64,000 bases of DNA from DYJK01 sp040755055. GTDB taxonomy: Bacteria > Bacteroidota > Ignavibacteria > Ignavibacteriales > Melioribacteraceae. Each line of letters opens with the position of its first letter. Position 1 is the stretch's first letter. Positions 52,426 through 60,587 of the stretch are shown here, in pieces. The notes under the pieces were generated by a model. It was not told the DNA's origin. It worked only from the letters and a program-made list of their open reading frames with translations, and did no database searches. The stretch is taken from positions 62,001 through 126,000 of the forward strand of contig JBFMBS010000009.1 in the NCBI GenBank assembly GCA_040755055.1. Reading direction: 5' to 3'. The position numbers and the translations under genes are program-made.

Positions 52426-52865
52426 GATTAACTCCCTATAAATCGAAATTTTGTTGAACAAAATTAGTTATTAATTGCAACCGAACCTAATAGAGATAAA
52501 ACAAAGACGGTGTTGATCAAATAGATTTACACAGATTTCATCTGCGCAGACCTGATTACTGAAATTTTGTAGATCCATATGATTTATTTTTCTCAGTGCT
52601 TCTCCGTGCCTTCTCAGTGGGACTCTGTGTTATTTCTCTTCTCTTTTCTGTTTCCTGAGAGCCACTGAGAATACACAGAGTTACACAGAGAGAGATTCAG
52701 AGAGATGAATTAGAGTCAGATCAACAAGTATTTTTCTTTATTGAAGGTAATCTGAGAAACAGTAATATTATTCATTTTATGAACCAAAAATCTGTTTCCT
52801 TTTTCAAACGAGAGGTGTTATATTTTGCCAACTTTTTCTTCAATTCACAAACTAACGGAGTTTTT
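52426..52865. repeat. Repeat-filled spacer between aminotransferase and POT transporter genes
   Basis: At 52516-52562 a CAGATTTCATCTGCGCAGACC unit occurs. At 52590-52707 a long inverted repeat has TCTCAGTGCTTCTCCGTGCC, TCTCAGTGGGACTCTGTG and their complements GCCACTGAGAATACACAGAG and TTACACAGAGAGAG. It is related to the copy at 28296-28433. An open frame runs from 52779 but the useful start is judged to be 52866. No other gene seen. Confidence 0.65.
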
Positions 52866-54122
52866 GTGAGCTTATCTGAGAACATCGACAAATTGAAAAC
52901 CGGTTTCCATCCTACATTCTGGGTTGCCAACATAATGGAATTATTCGAACGGCTCGCTTACTATGGTCAACAGATTGTATTTGCAATTTATTTAAGAGAC
53001 AATCTTGGATTCTCCGAAACAGAAACCGGACAGTTATCGGGGATTTTCGGCGGATTAATTTATTTACTCCCTATTCTCGGCGGTACACTTGCAGACAAAT
53101 GGGGATTCAGACGCGCGTTCAATGTTGCATTCTCAATTCTTGCGCTCGGTTATTTTTTAATTGGTTCGGTAGGTATGAGCATCTTCTCCGGTTTCTATGC
53201 AAACTTTGATACATACTGGTTGTTAATGCTCTTTCTAATCTTTACTGCATTCGGCGGTTCATTTATCAAACCGTCTGTACTCGGTACAGTTGCAGTTACA
53301 TCAAAAGAAGAAACAAAATCACTCGGCTTTGCAATCTATTATTGGCTTGTCAATATCGGTGCAATGCTCGGTCCTACAATAGCTTATTTTGTCCGTGATA
53401 GTTTTGGGAATCAATTTGTTTATATGGTTTCTTCCATAAGCTGCTTAGCAATGCTTATCATAAATATTTTGTTATACAAAGAAGTTAAACCGGAAGGTAA
53501 TGTTGTATCGGAGTCTTTACTAAAAAAAATTGAAAACCTTTTTATTGTACTCACAAATTTTAAGTTCATGATCTTTCTTCTCATCTATAGTTTATACTGG
53601 ATCATATTCTGGCAAGAATTTATAATCGTTCCCTACTACATCACAGATTTTATCGATGCAAACGCTCCTTATGAAATTGTTCAGTCGTGGTCGGGTGCCG
53701 GTGCAATTATACTTTTGCAAATACCGGTTAATCTGCTTACAAAAAAAATTGAAACACATAAAGCAATATTGGTCGGGTTTGCCATATCAAGTTTGATCTG
53801 GATTATTATCGGAATTTATCCAAGCATCCCGACAATTGTTGCCGGTATAGTTGCATTTGCTATCGGTGAAATGATTCAAGCACCAAGATATTATCAATAT
53901 ATTTCCGAGATTGCACCAGCCGGACAGCAAGGATTATATCAAGGTTATGCATTCTTGCCGATAGCAATAGCGCGGTTTGTAGGCGATCCATTCGGCGGAT
54001 GGATTTACCAAACATCCAAAGCAGCCGGTAAACCTGAAATGGTTTGGTGGGCAATGATTGGCATCGGTGTTCTCGCCGCTGTGTGTATGTGGATTTATAA
54101 TAGGGTTGTATTTAGACATTAA
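52866..54122 (+). CDS. POT/PTR-family (proton-dependent oligopeptide) transporter
   Basis: 418 residues from a GTG with GGAG five bases before it; an ATG at 52779 would add 29 poorly conserved residues. Major facilitator fold with about twelve membrane segments. The first helix has FWVANIMELFERLAYYGQQIVF, matching the ExxERFxYYG motif of PTR2 transporters (the ERLAYYG form keeps the Glu and Arg used in proton coupling). GGTLADKWGFRRA is the loop 2-3 motif. It imports di/tripeptides or related compounds across the inner membrane. Alternative: a divergent MFS sugar or nitrate carrier, less likely. Confidence 0.85.
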   Translation: MSLSENIDKLKTGFHPTFWVANIMELFERLAYYGQQIVFAIYLRDNLGFSETETGQLSGIFGGLIYLLPILGGTLADKWGFRRAFNVAFSILALGYFLIGSVGMSIFSGFYANFDTYWLLMLFLIFTAFGGSFIKPSVLGTVAVTSKEETKSLGFAIYYWLVNIGAMLGPTIAYFVRDSFGNQFVYMVSSISCLAMLIINILLYKEVKPEGNVVSESLLKKIENLFIVLTNFKFMIFLLIYSLYWIIFWQEFIIVPYYITDFIDANAPYEIVQSWSGAGAIILLQIPVNLLTKKIETHKAILVGFAISSLIWIIIGIYPSIPTIVAGIVAFAIGEMIQAPRYYQYISEIAPAGQQGLYQGYAFLPIAIARFVGDPFGGWIYQTSKAAGKPEMVWWAMIGIGVLAAVCMWIYNRVVFRH

Positions 54123-54183
54123 ATTGACCTCATACGATTCTTTAACTGAGGTAATAAAATATACTATCAAGATAAATCTTATA

Positions 54184-54270
54184 GCACACTGATGACACTG
54201 ATCTAACTGATTATCGCTGATTTATCAGTGAACATCCGTTAAATCAGCGTCATCCGCGTTCTATTGCCTT
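54184..54270. repeat. 'CACTGATGACACTGATC...CATCCGCGTTCTATTG' repeat
   Basis: Imperfect hairpin between ATGACACTGATCTAACTGAT ... CGCTGATTTATCAGTG ... AAATCAGCGTCATCCGCG. Related copies are at 34616-34674, 45951-46008 and inside 51140-51255. It spans most of the gap before the helicase gene, ending just 12 bases before its start. Confidence 0.7.
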
Positions 54271-54281
54271 AGACATTTTTC

Positions 54282-56276
54282 ATGCAAAAAAAATATCAGC
54301 TAAAACGAGTTGGACAAATACCGGCTAAAGCACCGCAAGTTGACGAATCAAAATTTCAGATCAACTACCGGAATGAACTGAATCCATCGCAATACGACGC
54401 AGTCTGTGCCGTTGATGGTAACTACCTTGTGATTGCCGGAGCCGGGAGTGGTAAAACGCGCACATTGGTTTACCGCGTTGCACGTTTGGTTGAAATGGGA
54501 AATGATCCCACATCAATTTTACTTTTAACATTTACTCGTAAAGCCGCAAAAGAAATGATGGACCGCGCGGCTATTCTTCTTGATAACCGGTGTTCAAAAA
54601 TTAACGGCGGTACGTTTCATTCGTTTGCAAATTTAACTCTTCGCAAATATGCAAAAGCTGTTAAACTCGATAACGGTTTTACCATTCTTGATCAGAGCGA
54701 CAGCGAGGACGTAATTAATCTAATACGCGGACAACTAAATTTATCACAGCACAAAAAAAGATTTCCAAACAAGCAAACAATTTTTAAAGTACTAAGCTTA
54801 AGTGTTAATACCGCGAGAACTGTAGAAAACATTTTAGAGGAGGAATATCCCCACTTTGCAGAATACCTCGAAAAATTTCAGCAGATCGGACAAGTTTATA
54901 CTTCGTACAAAAGACAAAACAATTTACTCGATTACGATGATCTGCTTCTCTTTCTCCGCGATTTTCTTTTTGAATTGAGCCCGGCTGCAAAATCACTTTT
55001 GAACACGATCAGATTCACGATGGTGGATGAGTACCAGGATACGAACAAACTGCAAGCCGAGGTGATCAAAGGTTTATCGCAGATTCACCAAAACATTATG
55101 GTGGTTGGCGATGATTCGCAGTCGATCTATTCTTTCCGCGGTGCAAACTTTAAGAACATAATGGAGTTCCCGAAACTCTTCAAAGATGTAAAACTTATTA
55201 CGCTCGAAGAAAATTACAGAAGCACACAAGAAGTTCTTAACTTTTCAAACCGCATAATTGAGTTTGCAGCCGAAAAATATCCGAAGCATTTATTCACACG
55301 TAAAACCGGCGGCGAACTGCCGGGCATTATCAGCGCATCGAACGAAAATATGCAGTCGCGCTTTATTGTTGATAAAATTCTTGAACTCCGCGAAGAAGGT
55401 GTTCCGCTTAATGATATTTCAGTTTTATTCCGCTCGTCGTTTCATTCATTCGATCTTGAAATCGAACTGAACAAAGCAAACATTCCTTACGTAAAATTCG
55501 GCGGAATGAAATTCATCGAGACAGCACATGTGAAAGACATGCTTGCATTTTTACGCATCGCACAAAATCCAACCGACTACGTTAGCTGGTACCGTGTTCT
55601 GCTTCTGCACGAAGGGATCGGTCCAAAGAAAGCACAAATTATTATGGATGAAATTGCCGGCGGTAAACTTTCAATTAAAGTTCATCCCGAAAGCGGCGTG
55701 AGCAAAAAATATAACGACAAGATTTTTAATCTCTTCACTTTCCTACACGAAATTCACACGAAGAATCAATTGCCGGCTGATAAAGCAGAACTTGCATTCA
55801 AATATTACGAACCGATCTTCATGGAGAAATACGATGATTGGAACAAGCGGAAGAAAGACCTCGATATTTTTATGAACATCTCGGAGAATTACCGCTCGCT
55901 TGATAGTCTGCTTGCAGATATGGCGCTCGAACCTCCGCAAGACAGCGTCGCAGATGTTGATGCCGCCGATAAAGAGCGTGAGTTCCTTACGCTTTCAACA
56001 ATTCACTCGGCAAAGGGATTGGAATGGCATTCTGTGTTTATCATCCATGCAGTAGATGGCTTCTTCCCTTCTGCACAATCGCTTGATAAATTGGAAAACC
56101 TGGAAGAAGAACGGCGCTTGATGTATGTTGCTTCAACACGTGCGAAGCAGAATCTTTTTGTATGCTACCCGATGCACATTTTTGACCGCCATAACGGAAT
56201 TACTTTCGCTAAACCTTCTCGCTTCATCGAAACAATCTCCGAAGACCTTGCCGACCAATGGCTTTTGGAAGAATAA
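54282..56276 (+). CDS. UvrD/Rep-type superfamily 1 DNA helicase
   Basis: 664 residues. Motif I VIAGAGSGKTRTLVYR, Ia LLLTFTRKAAKEM, Q motif LNPSQYDAV, II TMVDEYQDTNKLQAEV, III VVGDDSQSIYSFRGA, IV LEENYRS, V LSTIHSAKGLEWHSVFI, VI EERRLMYVASTRAK. It is a 3'-5' DNA translocase for repair and replication restart. It is somewhat shorter than PcrA/UvrD and lacks the long C-terminal tail. An N-terminal stretch (KRVGQIPAKAPQVDESKFQINY) precedes the Q motif. Confidence 0.95.
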   Translation: MQKKYQLKRVGQIPAKAPQVDESKFQINYRNELNPSQYDAVCAVDGNYLVIAGAGSGKTRTLVYRVARLVEMGNDPTSILLLTFTRKAAKEMMDRAAILLDNRCSKINGGTFHSFANLTLRKYAKAVKLDNGFTILDQSDSEDVINLIRGQLNLSQHKKRFPNKQTIFKVLSLSVNTARTVENILEEEYPHFAEYLEKFQQIGQVYTSYKRQNNLLDYDDLLLFLRDFLFELSPAAKSLLNTIRFTMVDEYQDTNKLQAEVIKGLSQIHQNIMVVGDDSQSIYSFRGANFKNIMEFPKLFKDVKLITLEENYRSTQEVLNFSNRIIEFAAEKYPKHLFTRKTGGELPGIISASNENMQSRFIVDKILELREEGVPLNDISVLFRSSFHSFDLEIELNKANIPYVKFGGMKFIETAHVKDMLAFLRIAQNPTDYVSWYRVLLLHEGIGPKKAQIIMDEIAGGKLSIKVHPESGVSKKYNDKIFNLFTFLHEIHTKNQLPADKAELAFKYYEPIFMEKYDDWNKRKKDLDIFMNISENYRSLDSLLADMALEPPQDSVADVDAADKEREFLTLSTIHSAKGLEWHSVFIIHAVDGFFPSAQSLDKLENLEEERRLMYVASTRAKQNLFVCYPMHIFDRHNGITFAKPSRFIETISEDLADQWLLEE

Positions 56277-56692
56277 GAGCAAGTAAAAATTATCAAGTAA
56301 AAATTAAAAAGTATTTTTAGCTGCAAGAAACAAGTTTATTAATCTTAGAAACAGATTGCGAACGAGTTATTAATTGAACTCTTCATGTCACGCCGTAACT
56401 TCCCGCTATGAAACAGCGGATAAACTTCGTGCTCTCTGCGATCCGCCTATGGCGGACTCCGCGCCCTCTACGGTAAATCTTTTCCTAAAGAATTTAAACA
56501 CGGAGTGCGCAAAGAAAAAACTCACTAAGTAACGCAAAAGGTAAAAGAAATATTGAGTGGTGAATTGTGAATTATAAATCTCCGTTGTTCTCTGTGACAA
56601 TTCTATGACCTTTGCATAATTTAACTAAACAATAATAATCGCGCATATCCATTAGTCTTTTTTTAGTACTGCAATATTTTTATCTTTCATAC
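56277..56692. repeat. Repeat-rich spacer after the helicase gene
   Basis: Gene-free 416 bp. At 56398-56435 lies copy 1 of a 38-bp repeat starting ACTTCCCGCTATGAAACAGC, then a hairpin GATCCGCCTATGGCGGACTC, and at 56553-56578 GAGTGGTGAATTGTGAATTA, a text-like unit related to one in the glycanase gene. Nothing else seen. Confidence 0.65.
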
Positions 56693-56932
56693 GTGAAAAC
56701 AACAAAGTATTTTAATGAGCAAGTAATTAGAAAACGTCCATATATAAAAACCGAATGGATTGAACAAATTTTAGATATTCCTATTAGAAAAGAAGTTCAA
56801 CCGGATGGTAGAATTAGATTATGGGGTTTTATTAACGATGTACAAAAATATTTTCGTGTTGTTACATTAAGTGATGGAGAAACCGTCCATAATGTATTTC
56901 CAGATAGAAATTTTAAGGAGGATAAGAAATGA
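56693..56932 (+). CDS. Small conserved protein paired with DUF2283 (DUF4258-like)
   Basis: 79 residues from a GTG. The pattern KRPYIKTEWIEQILDIP...RIRLWGFINDVQKYFRVVTLSDGETVHNVFPDRNF fits small proteins usually found in front of DUF2283 genes, sometimes grouped with DUF4258 and suggested to be toxin-antitoxin-like. Its last four bases overlap the next gene (ATGA). Confidence 0.75.
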   Translation: MKTTKYFNEQVIRKRPYIKTEWIEQILDIPIRKEVQPDGRIRLWGFINDVQKYFRVVTLSDGETVHNVFPDRNFKEDKK

Positions 56933-57147
56933 AACTACAGTATTACCCCGATACAGATTCTTTATATATAGATCTTTCAGAAAAAGCGAGTGTGGACTCT
57001 AAAGAAATTGCAAATGGTGTTGTAATTGATTTTGATGAGAACGGGTCTATTGTAGGAATTGATATTGACCATGCTAGCAAAATAGTAAACTTGAAGAAAA
57101 TTGAATCTTCTTCACTGCCATTACAATCTTTTGCAGTTGCATCATAG
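56929..57147 (+). CDS. DUF2283 protein
   Basis: 72 residues with the family signature LQYYPDTDSLYIDLSEK, ANGVVIDFDENGSIVGIDIDHASK. The preceding gene ends in GGAGGATAAGAA, giving a strong ribosome-binding site. Likely partner of the small protein upstream; possible antitoxin role is an inference from family context only. Confidence 0.9.
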   Translation: MKLQYYPDTDSLYIDLSEKASVDSKEIANGVVIDFDENGSIVGIDIDHASKIVNLKKIESSSLPLQSFAVAS

Positions 57148-57361
57148 ACTAATGAGTGCAGAGAGTAGAACGCAGAGTGTAGAGTGAAGAACGTTGAATG
57201 TAGAGCTTGAATTCAGAATGGAGAATTGATCCTCTGCGACTTCCCGCTATAAAACAGCGGATAAACTTCGTGCTCTTCGTGTTACATCTTTTATCTCTAA
57301 GCACAACGCACTACGAACCAAGTATCCAGCATCTAGTATCCAGTATCAAATATCAATCCGT
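57148..57361. repeat. Cluster of three repeat types
   Basis: 57154-57230 has GAGTGCAGAGAGTAGAACGC and AATTCAGAATGGAGAATTG units; 57239-57276 is copy 2 of the 38-bp ACTTCCCGCTAT repeat; 57320-57358 has AGTATCCAGCATCTAGTATC units. Noncoding. Confidence 0.65.
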
Positions 57362-58405
57362 TCATCTCACGAACAAACCTTTAAAAGCCCGGAACAGTGA
57401 ATATCCACAGAACAAAGCCGTAAACCCTGAATAAATAATTATAAACCACCCTGGAATGTTAGCTTGAAAACTTTCAGCCGTAACTAATTTATAACCGATA
57501 AATCCAAGAATAATTGTTGACAGAGTTAAGGTCAAAATCTTTCCCCATTCCGAATGACCGCAATTATCACATGTTAAGTTAATATCTAATTTTTCATAAA
57601 CCGATCTATGTTTGCATACCTTACAAACTTTTACACCTCTAATAAATGATGGTTTAGGAAAATCAAAATGAAGATTTAGTTTATACTTACCTCCGATACC
57701 GGTTCTGCTATCATAACTTCCCTTTTTATATAGCAAGTAATTTTTCTTTGCTGTTTTATAATCCACGTTATTGAAAAGATTAAAACAGCTATTGCATACC
57801 AGCCACGGCTTAACTCTCGATGTGACTTCATCAACAACTTTGTTTAACCCTCCTTCATCCGCACTGTAAGGCACGAATTTCTCCCAGAAATTTTTTGATG
57901 AGACTATCTCTTCAAGGTTTAATAGGTATCCTTCTATATCTACTATGTAATTGCCACATATATCACATTTGAATTTTTCATGTACTTCTGTTACTTCAGC
58001 GTGTTCTTCAACTGCTTCTTTTCCAAATTCTTCTCCTTCTAAGAGTCTTTTAAATTTATCTAATGATATTGCACAGCTATTTAAATGACTCTGTCCACCA
58101 TCATTGAATGAAGCGCCTCCCCTTGCTTCAAAATAGATTTTAAATAGCGTTCTATTTTCTCCTTGATACCTGAACTCGAAGATCGTTAACATCCATTGAT
58201 CTTCAATTTCGAGATATTCTTCTTCTACAAATTTTACAATCGTTGATGGTAAGCCAACTTTCCATATCATTTTAGCACCAGCTTTGGGTTCGGGACTGAA
58301 CGATAAAAGTCCGCCACTCCACCATTTCTCCCAGTTTGCCGGGGTAATAAAATATTGCCACACTTTTTCTATTGGACTGTTAATTGTGATGCTTGTCTGA
58401 GGCAT
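57362..58405 (-). CDS. SRPBCC-domain protein with zinc knuckles and membrane tail
   Basis: 347 residues. The N-terminal 140 are an AHSA1/START-like SRPBCC domain (TSITINSPIEKVWQYFITPANWEKWW ... SLDKFKRLLEGEEFG). Then CDICGNYIVD with a later CNSC pair, a further four-Cys ribbon (CKVCKHRSVYEKLDINLTCDNCGHSEWG, about 280-306), and two membrane helices at the C-terminus (about 308-326 and 333-350). I do not know this architecture as a named family. The hydrophobic-ligand domain would face the cytoplasm, tethered to the membrane. Lone gene between repeat-rich spacers. Confidence 0.75.
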   Translation of the reverse strand: MPQTSITINSPIEKVWQYFITPANWEKWWSGGLLSFSPEPKAGAKMIWKVGLPSTIVKFVEEEYLEIEDQWMLTIFEFRYQGENRTLFKIYFEARGGASFNDGGQSHLNSCAISLDKFKRLLEGEEFGKEAVEEHAEVTEVHEKFKCDICGNYIVDIEGYLLNLEEIVSSKNFWEKFVPYSADEGGLNKVVDEVTSRVKPWLVCNSCFNLFNNVDYKTAKKNYLLYKKGSYDSRTGIGGKYKLNLHFDFPKPSFIRGVKVCKVCKHRSVYEKLDINLTCDNCGHSEWGKILTLTLSTIILGFIGYKLVTAESFQANIPGWFIIIYSGFTALFCGYSLFRAFKGLFVR

Positions 58406-58923
58406 TTGAATAACTCCAATCTTATGAAAAAATAAAATTGTGATATGCTTAATTTATTTTTTTAAGACTTTGTTATTCAAACTTGGTTAAGAGTATATGA
58501 TGATTAGAACGCCGGTATTAAATTAAGATAAAAAAGTTATTGCTTCAATCTCTTTTACAACCCTTGGCATTGTTCTCTGCGACTTCCCGCTATGAAACAG
58601 CGGGTAAACTTCGTGCTCTTTGTGAAATATCTTTTATCTCTATGAACAAGACATCTAGTATCCAGCAACAAGAATCGAGCATCAAGCATCCGGAGACAGT
58701 ATCTAGTATCTAGAAAAATTGTTGACTATTTATCATTTGTGAATTAATTTCTGTTAGGTCTTTAAGGGGTTTTGGTGCGCGCTGCTTCCCGAAATCTTCT
58801 CTACCGATCTTTTTACACCTACCCTTTAATAACTTAGTAAATAACAGTAGCTATAATACATAAACGTCATATCTATTCGCTTGTTAACCAATAGTTATAC
58901 GCAAATTATTTAAGGAGGTTCGA
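58406..58923. repeat. Repeat-rich spacer of 518 bp
   Basis: Contains copy 3 of the ACTTCCCGCTATGAAACAGC repeat (58582-58619, here with perfect CCCGCT/AGCGGG arms), an ATCTAGTATCCAGCAACAAG cluster at 58650-58713, and GTTATACGC at 58894-58902, whose exact reverse complement recurs at 59689-59697. A strong ribosome-binding site (AAGGAGG) for the next gene is at the end. No gene seen. Confidence 0.65.
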
Positions 58924-59181
58924 ATGATTAATCGGGTAATTCTAGAATCTCGAAAAGGTAAGCGAATTATTGAAAGAAAAAAATGTTCAAGATGTGAAGT
59001 TTACACAAGTCCAGTTTATCGTTACGCTCAAAGTAACCTCGGCGTAGTTCATTTATGTCTTCCTTGTAAGACTAAAGTGTTTGAAGCTTCATTTGGTTCG
59101 ATTACTTCAGAGAATGAAAACTTAATAGGTCATCGTGTTTTGTCTGGCGGTAAATGGGAAAGTAATAGACATAAATTTTGA
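58924..59181 (+). CDS. Small zinc-finger-like hypothetical protein
   Basis: 85 residues, with two CxxC pairs 22 residues apart (KCSRCEVYTSP...HLCLPCKTKVF), a likely zinc site. AAGGAGG lies seven bases before the ATG. No family recognised. It is followed by an unknown protein 10 bases later; both sit between the inverted 9-mers at 58894 and 59689. Confidence 0.65.
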   Translation: MINRVILESRKGKRIIERKKCSRCEVYTSPVYRYAQSNLGVVHLCLPCKTKVFEASFGSITSENENLIGHRVLSGGKWESNRHKF

Positions 59182-59191
59182 GTTAATAAAA

Positions 59192-59683
59192 ATGAAGAGA
59201 GAACATTACCAAGAATTGGGACTTTATATTGTAAGTTTTCAAACGCTTGAGCAAGCAATTGCTTTAATCGCAAATGAACTTATTTCTGATGACCAAACTT
59301 TAGGGAATATTTTAATTAGCAAAATGTCATTTCGTAATCTGTGTGAAATATTTTCTGCTCTTTTTAATTATAGATGCAATAACGTCAACCTAAACAAAAA
59401 ATTACTAGAAATATTAAAAAGAATAAAAACTATTGAAGAAAAACGAAATACTTTTATTCATTCAATTTGGGGTTTTCCGGCAACTCATTTGGGAAATGGT
59501 GCATTAAGAATTAAGAAGAGAATAAAGAAAAATGTTTTTTCATTTGATTTAGATATCGTCAAAAAGGAAGATATTAGAAAAGCGACACAAGAAATATCGA
59601 AAGTTATTGATGATTTCTTCAAGCTAATTCAAAAAAGTCAAGAAACAAATTGTATAAAATTTTCAAAGTTTGTTCATATATAA
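59192..59683 (+). CDS. Hypothetical helical protein
   Basis: 163 residues from ATG 59192; an earlier in-frame start at 59135 would overlap the previous gene by 47 bases. All-helical pattern (HYQELGLYIVSFQTLEQAIALIANELI, ILKRIKTIEEKRNTFIHSIWGF) resembling HEPN-like or 'RNase-toxin-like' helical bundles: the ERNxxxHSxW segment (KRNTFIHSIW) recalls the HEPN Rx4-6H motif. That resemblance is weak. No further assignment. Confidence 0.55.
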   Translation: MKREHYQELGLYIVSFQTLEQAIALIANELISDDQTLGNILISKMSFRNLCEIFSALFNYRCNNVNLNKKLLEILKRIKTIEEKRNTFIHSIWGFPATHLGNGALRIKKRIKKNVFSFDLDIVKKEDIRKATQEISKVIDDFFKLIQKSQETNCIKFSKFVHI

Positions 59684-59833
59684 TGATTGCGTATAACCCG
59701 TTTTCCAAGCCGACGCCGGCTAAAAGGTATCGACTGGCGTTGTATCTTTTATACTGCATTACAGTGTTTGCTGTTAGTTTTTGATAACACTTTGCACATT
59801 CAAGATATACCAGAAACGACCAATAGATATTTT

Positions 59834-60481
59834 ATGAACAATTCTACCTTATTCAAAAAAATCTCTAACAAGAGTTCAAACAAAGAGCTGATAGCAAAAC
59901 AGATTATTAACAACCCGGATTTACTACCGCAGATATTTGAAGGGATAAAGAACAATAAAGCAGATATAAAATACGGCTGTGATAAAGTTCTGCGTATTAT
60001 AAGCGAGAAGATGCCTTTACTCCTTTACCCTAATATCGGCTATTTTATTTCCAACCTATCCAGCGATAACAATTTATTTAAATGGAGTGCTGTAGTTATT
60101 ATTTCAAATTTATCTTCCGTTGATACCAGAAACAAAATAGATAAAATTATAGATAAGTATTTACTGCCGATACAAGGTTCGGTGTTAATAACAGCAGCTA
60201 ACGTAATTAAAGGTGCTGCGAAAATAGCTGTATCAAAACCGGCGCTTGCAGATAAAATATCCAAAGCATTGCTTGGTGTTGCAAAGTCAAATTACCAGAC
60301 TAAAGAATGCAATAATATCGCCATCGGCAAAACAATCGAAACGTTTGAAATTCTGTATGACCTTGTTGATGATAAAGATTCGTTGATAAAATTTGCCGAA
60401 GGTCAGTTAAACAATTCCCGGAATGCTACAAAGAAAAAAGCAATTAAGTTCTTAAAGAAAATGAAGGAGGCAGTTAATTAA
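59834..60481 (+). CDS. HEAT/ARM-like helical-repeat protein
   Basis: 215 residues from ATG 59834; the upstream open frame is an unlikely basic stretch lying over a structured noncoding region. Pairs of helices recur (IFEGIKNNKADIKYGCDKVLRIISEKMPLLLYP, FKWSAVVIISNLSSVDTRNKIDKII, SVLITAANVIKGAAKIAVSKPALADKISKALLGV), as in HEAT or ARM scaffolds, with a basic C-terminus. It precedes the TIR/STAND gene by 106 bases on the same strand; a joint role is possible. Confidence 0.7.
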   Translation: MNNSTLFKKISNKSSNKELIAKQIINNPDLLPQIFEGIKNNKADIKYGCDKVLRIISEKMPLLLYPNIGYFISNLSSDNNLFKWSAVVIISNLSSVDTRNKIDKIIDKYLLPIQGSVLITAANVIKGAAKIAVSKPALADKISKALLGVAKSNYQTKECNNIAIGKTIETFEILYDLVDDKDSLIKFAEGQLNNSRNATKKKAIKFLKKMKEAVN

Positions 60482-60587
60482 TATTTGCCAGTTCGCCAAG
60501 AACGTACATTAAACTATTGATTGTTCCGTTTGCACAGACTATTTTCATAATAAATTTATTATCATTTATTCAACATTATCTTTATTG

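Noticed and set aside
59687..59833. Upstream extension of the HEAT-like protein frame.
   Set aside because: The sequence is basic and Cys/Trp-containing, unlike the rest, overlies the cassette-like structured DNA, and a good ATG exists at 59834.
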